A DNA stretch of 46,157 nt from Candidatus Zipacnadia bacterium (GTDB taxonomy: Bacteria > Armatimonadota > Zipacnadia > Zipacnadales > UBA5352): positions 1 to 46,157 of the forward strand of contig JALGSW010000026.1 in the NCBI GenBank assembly GCA_029821635.1, given 5' to 3'. The position numbers and the translations under genes were made by a program. The notes under the pieces are model-generated. The model had not been told where the DNA came from. It saw nothing but the letters and a program-made list of their open reading frames with translations, and searched no databases. Each line of letters begins with the position of its first letter. The stretch's first letter is position 1. Shown here piece after piece: positions 44,013 through 46,157 of this stretch.

Positions 44013-46157
44013 CTACCACCGCATCAACACCATGTCGGTGTCGCTGAGCGGCAGCGTCACGGTCATAGCGCCGTCCTCCGTCGAGTGCTCAAGCGCCCCG
44101 AGGCGGACGCTCTCGACGGACGCCGGCTCGCGGTCGAGGCGCACCGTCACCCTCAGCGCGTCAACCGGCTGCAACGAGTAGTTCGCGAGCGTCACGACCG
44201 CCCCGCGTTCGCTCTGCAGCAGGAACGCCTCGATCAGCGGCTGGCTGAGCGTCACCGGCGGCTGCACGCCCGCCGCGCGCACCGGCTGCAGCAGGAACTC
44301 GCGCTCGGCGGCCGGATACTCCCACGGGTTGTAGCTCAGCGCGCCCGGCTGCAGGTTCGACCAGCTTCCGCGTGTCGCGAAGTCGAGCCAGTCATCCGGG
44401 TCGGGCGCGGGTGAGCCTTCCGCGTCGCGCTTCGCCAGCGCCTCGCGGATGTAGCCCAGCCCCGGCATGAAGCCCGCGACGAAGACCGTGCCCTCACCGC
44501 AGCGCACCCGTGCGCTCAGCAGCGCTCCGTCCTGCGCCTCGCACGAGAGCGCCACGTCCTCCGACGCCGCCATCGCGACCGGCTGGCGCAGGCCCAGCAC
44601 GGTCATCCCGTCGACCGTGCCCTGCGGCTCAAGGTTCGTCAGGTAGCGGCCCGGGCCGGTGTGGTTCTGCAGCAACTCCGGCTCGCCGCGCGTGATCCCG
44701 AGAGCCTCGTCGAGCGGCCGCGCGGGCCGGTTGTAGCGATCGGCGACCGCCGCGCCCGCGCCGAGGTAGAGCGTGCCGCCTGCGCGCACCCACTCGGCGA
44801 TCGGCGCCGCAAGCTCCGCGGGCAGGTTCGGGCCGAAGAGGTAGAGCACGCGCCGCCCCTCCAGCGCGCCCGCGAGCACGTCGTCCTCGCTGAGCACGTC
44901 CACGGGCACCTGCGCGTGCGTGAGCGCGAGGTAGCTGTGCATGCGATCGTGGCCGTAGAGGTCGCTCACGCCCGTGGTCCAGATGTCCGAGGTGGTCGAG
45001 TAGAGCAGCGCGACCTCGCTCGGCGCGCGCTGCGCATCGACCAGCAGGTCCTCCGCCGCACCGATCTCGCGCGTGAGTTCGCTCCACGCGCGGTACATCG
45101 GCGCGTTGAGGTACCAGCCGGGCTCGTGGCCGCAGTAGGAGGGCCCGTAGGAGAAGCTCTGCAGCACATCCACGCCGCGCCCGAGGCTCGAGTAAGCCTT
45201 GAGCTTCACGTCCAGCGGCGTCCGCCCGTAGCTGCTGATGACGTACATCCCGACGGGCTGTTGCCGCTCGCGCGCGGCGGCCTGCAGCAGCTCCACGTTC
45301 CAGCCGCAGCACTCATACGTTGACGCGATGTTCGACCAGTCTTCGCTCCACGCCATCGTCAGCGCACCCGAGCGGAAGATCTCGAAGTAGTCACTGCCCT
45401 GCAGATACATGTTCGCGCCGAAGACCGCTCCGTCGCTGAAGTTCACGGTTGTGGGCGGGCTGCCGGGGAACGCGTTCGTGGCCGTCTCGGTCTGCAGCCG
45501 CAGGAAGTCCGCGAAAGCCTTCACCCGGAAGCGCTGCGACCAGTAGTACTCGACCGGCTGCGTGTCGCGCTCGCTCGCCACCACGGGGCGCACATCCTCC
45601 CACGATGCCGCGCCAAGCTCCGCGACCGACACGCCCTGCTCGCGCAGCCACGCGCGGAACTGCTCCGTGCAGGTCGCGCACGAGGCCGCGTGCTCCAGCG
45701 GCCGCGCGGTCGGCTCGTCCATCACCATCACAAGCGTCGGTGGCTGGTCCCACCTCGCGCCCTTGGCCGCGGCGCGCTCGGCGATCTTCTCTCGCTGCGG
45801 TTGCAGGTAGCACCGCTCGTCCATGTACCACGCGCCGGGGTGGCCGACGAAGTCCCGAAAGCCCAGCGAGCGCAGCAGCTCGTCGGGCTGATCGCGCGTG
45901 CCGGTGAAGCCCATGCGCGCGGCGATGGCGTACTCGTCCTCGCGGATGCCCGGCTCGAAGAGCCGTGGGCGCATCCGCATCGTGAGGATCACCGGGAAGC
46001 GCTCCGGCCGGTGGCCGAACTGCGGCTCGGGAACGGTCGCGGCGAGGGCCATGCTTTCGTCGCGGAAGCTCGTGTCGCGGCGCAGCTCGCCCGCGGTCTC
46101 CGCGCTCATCACGCCCGGCACGACCACCACGAGGCCCGCGCCGGGGCCCTCGCGGTG
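44013..46157 (-). CDS. GH42-like beta-galactosidase-family protein (5' end missing)
   Basis: The frame continues to the right window edge without a stop, so the N-terminus is outside; at least 714 residues are present. The visible part starts HREGPGAGLVVVVPGVM. A catalytic-barrel-like region runs about 50-380, with MVMDEPTARPLEHAASCATC (the Glu is a candidate acid/base residue), FRAWLREQGVS and MAWSEDWSNIAS. A trimerisation-type domain follows (DVLSEDDVLAGALEGRRVLYLFGPNLP, then EWVRAGGTLYLGAG), typical of GH42 proteins. A C-terminal beta domain ends SDTDMVLMRW. The C-x-x-C pair in CATC and other Cys suggest metal binding as in GH42. It is not the classic enzyme, and substrate is unknown. It converges on the epimerase gene across a palindromic repeat. 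Confidence 0.72.
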   Translation of the reverse strand, partial: HREGPGAGLVVVVPGVMSAETAGELRRDTSFRDESMALAATVPEPQFGHRPERFPVILTMRMRPRLFEPGIREDEYAIAARMGFTGTRDQPDELLRSLGFRDFVGHPGAWYMDERCYLQPQREKIAERAAAKGARWDQPPTLVMVMDEPTARPLEHAASCATCTEQFRAWLREQGVSVAELGAASWEDVRPVVASERDTQPVEYYWSQRFRVKAFADFLRLQTETATNAFPGSPPTTVNFSDGAVFGANMYLQGSDYFEIFRSGALTMAWSEDWSNIASTYECCGWNVELLQAAARERQQPVGMYVISSYGRTPLDVKLKAYSSLGRGVDVLQSFSYGPSYCGHEPGWYLNAPMYRAWSELTREIGAAEDLLVDAQRAPSEVALLYSTTSDIWTTGVSDLYGHDRMHSYLALTHAQVPVDVLSEDDVLAGALEGRRVLYLFGPNLPAELAAPIAEWVRAGGTLYLGAGAAVADRYNRPARPLDEALGITRGEPELLQNHTGPGRYLTNLEPQGTVDGMTVLGLRQPVAMAASEDVALSCEAQDGALLSARVRCGEGTVFVAGFMPGLGYIREALAKRDAEGSPAPDPDDWLDFATRGSWSNLQPGALSYNPWEYPAAEREFLLQPVRAAGVQPPVTLSQPLIEAFLLQSERGAVVTLANYSLQPVDALRVTVRLDREPASVESVRLGALEHSTEDGAMTVTLPLSDTDMVLMRW

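Noticed and set aside
1-46157. Search for CRISPR arrays, tRNA/rRNA, insertion sequences or phage genes
   Set aside because: No regularly spaced repeats, cloverleaf-like segments, transposase or integrase motifs were seen by eye; a computed scan could still find short RNA genes.

Overview
The window is a strongly GC-rich bacterial segment holding 23 supportable genes: 21 on complete or reconstructible reading frames and two cut by the window edges. Most start codons have a visible Shine-Dalgarno sequence. No tRNA, rRNA, CRISPR array, transposase or phage gene was seen. The gene content (very large secreted multidomain carbohydrate-active proteins, heparinase II/III-like lyases, a PcRGLX/YetA-like lyase, a GHL10 protein, a sulfatase, Gfo/Idh and M19 proteins, and no SusC/SusD pair) resembles uncultured polysaccharide degraders of the Armatimonadota or Planctomycetota type. 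That taxonomic guess is inference; no marker gene is present.

Left part (1-10.2 kb): a partial secreted protein on the minus strand, two consecutive secreted heparinase II/III-like lyases on the plus strand, and, convergent to them, a secreted protein built of six carboxypeptidase-regulatory-like repeats. Next (10.4-13.6 kb) is a tightly overlapping four-gene operon: class I fumarase/L(+)-tartrate dehydratase-type alpha and beta subunits, an AtuA-like (DUF1446) protein and a DUF4387 protein. The AtuA-like gene carries a 29-bp tandem duplication that shifts its frame. A SprT-like zinc metallopeptidase lies convergent to this operon.

Middle (14.5-26.2 kb): a 1715-residue secreted protein with three copies of a carbohydrate-binding-like module, a fusion of a CapA-type domain with an M15 D,D-peptidase domain, a secreted TIM-barrel glycosidase-like protein, and an orphan secreted protein on the minus strand. 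An AT-rich divergent promoter region and a 52-codon arginine-rich small ORF precede the next block.

Right part (26.6-43.9 kb): a plus-strand run that looks like a glycan catabolic cassette. It holds the secreted CBM9/YetA-like/LamG protein, a Gfo/Idh dehydrogenase, an M19-like protein lacking several metal ligands, a sulfatase without a signal peptide, a secreted LamG protein, a cytoplasmic GH32/GH43-like enzyme, a GHL10 protein with amidotransferase-like flanks, and an NAD-dependent epimerase. Two palindromic repeats with similar C-rich/G-rich arms flank the epimerase gene. A GH42-like protein runs in from the right edge on the minus strand. Taken together the genes suggest capture and cleavage of complex, probably acidic or sulfated polysaccharides outside the cytoplasm, followed by desulfation, oxidation and hydrolysis inside. 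No transporter or dedicated regulator is in the window. The items most worth following up are the 29-bp frameshifting duplication, the CapA-M15 fusion, the M19 homologue with substituted metal ligands, and the paired palindromes.
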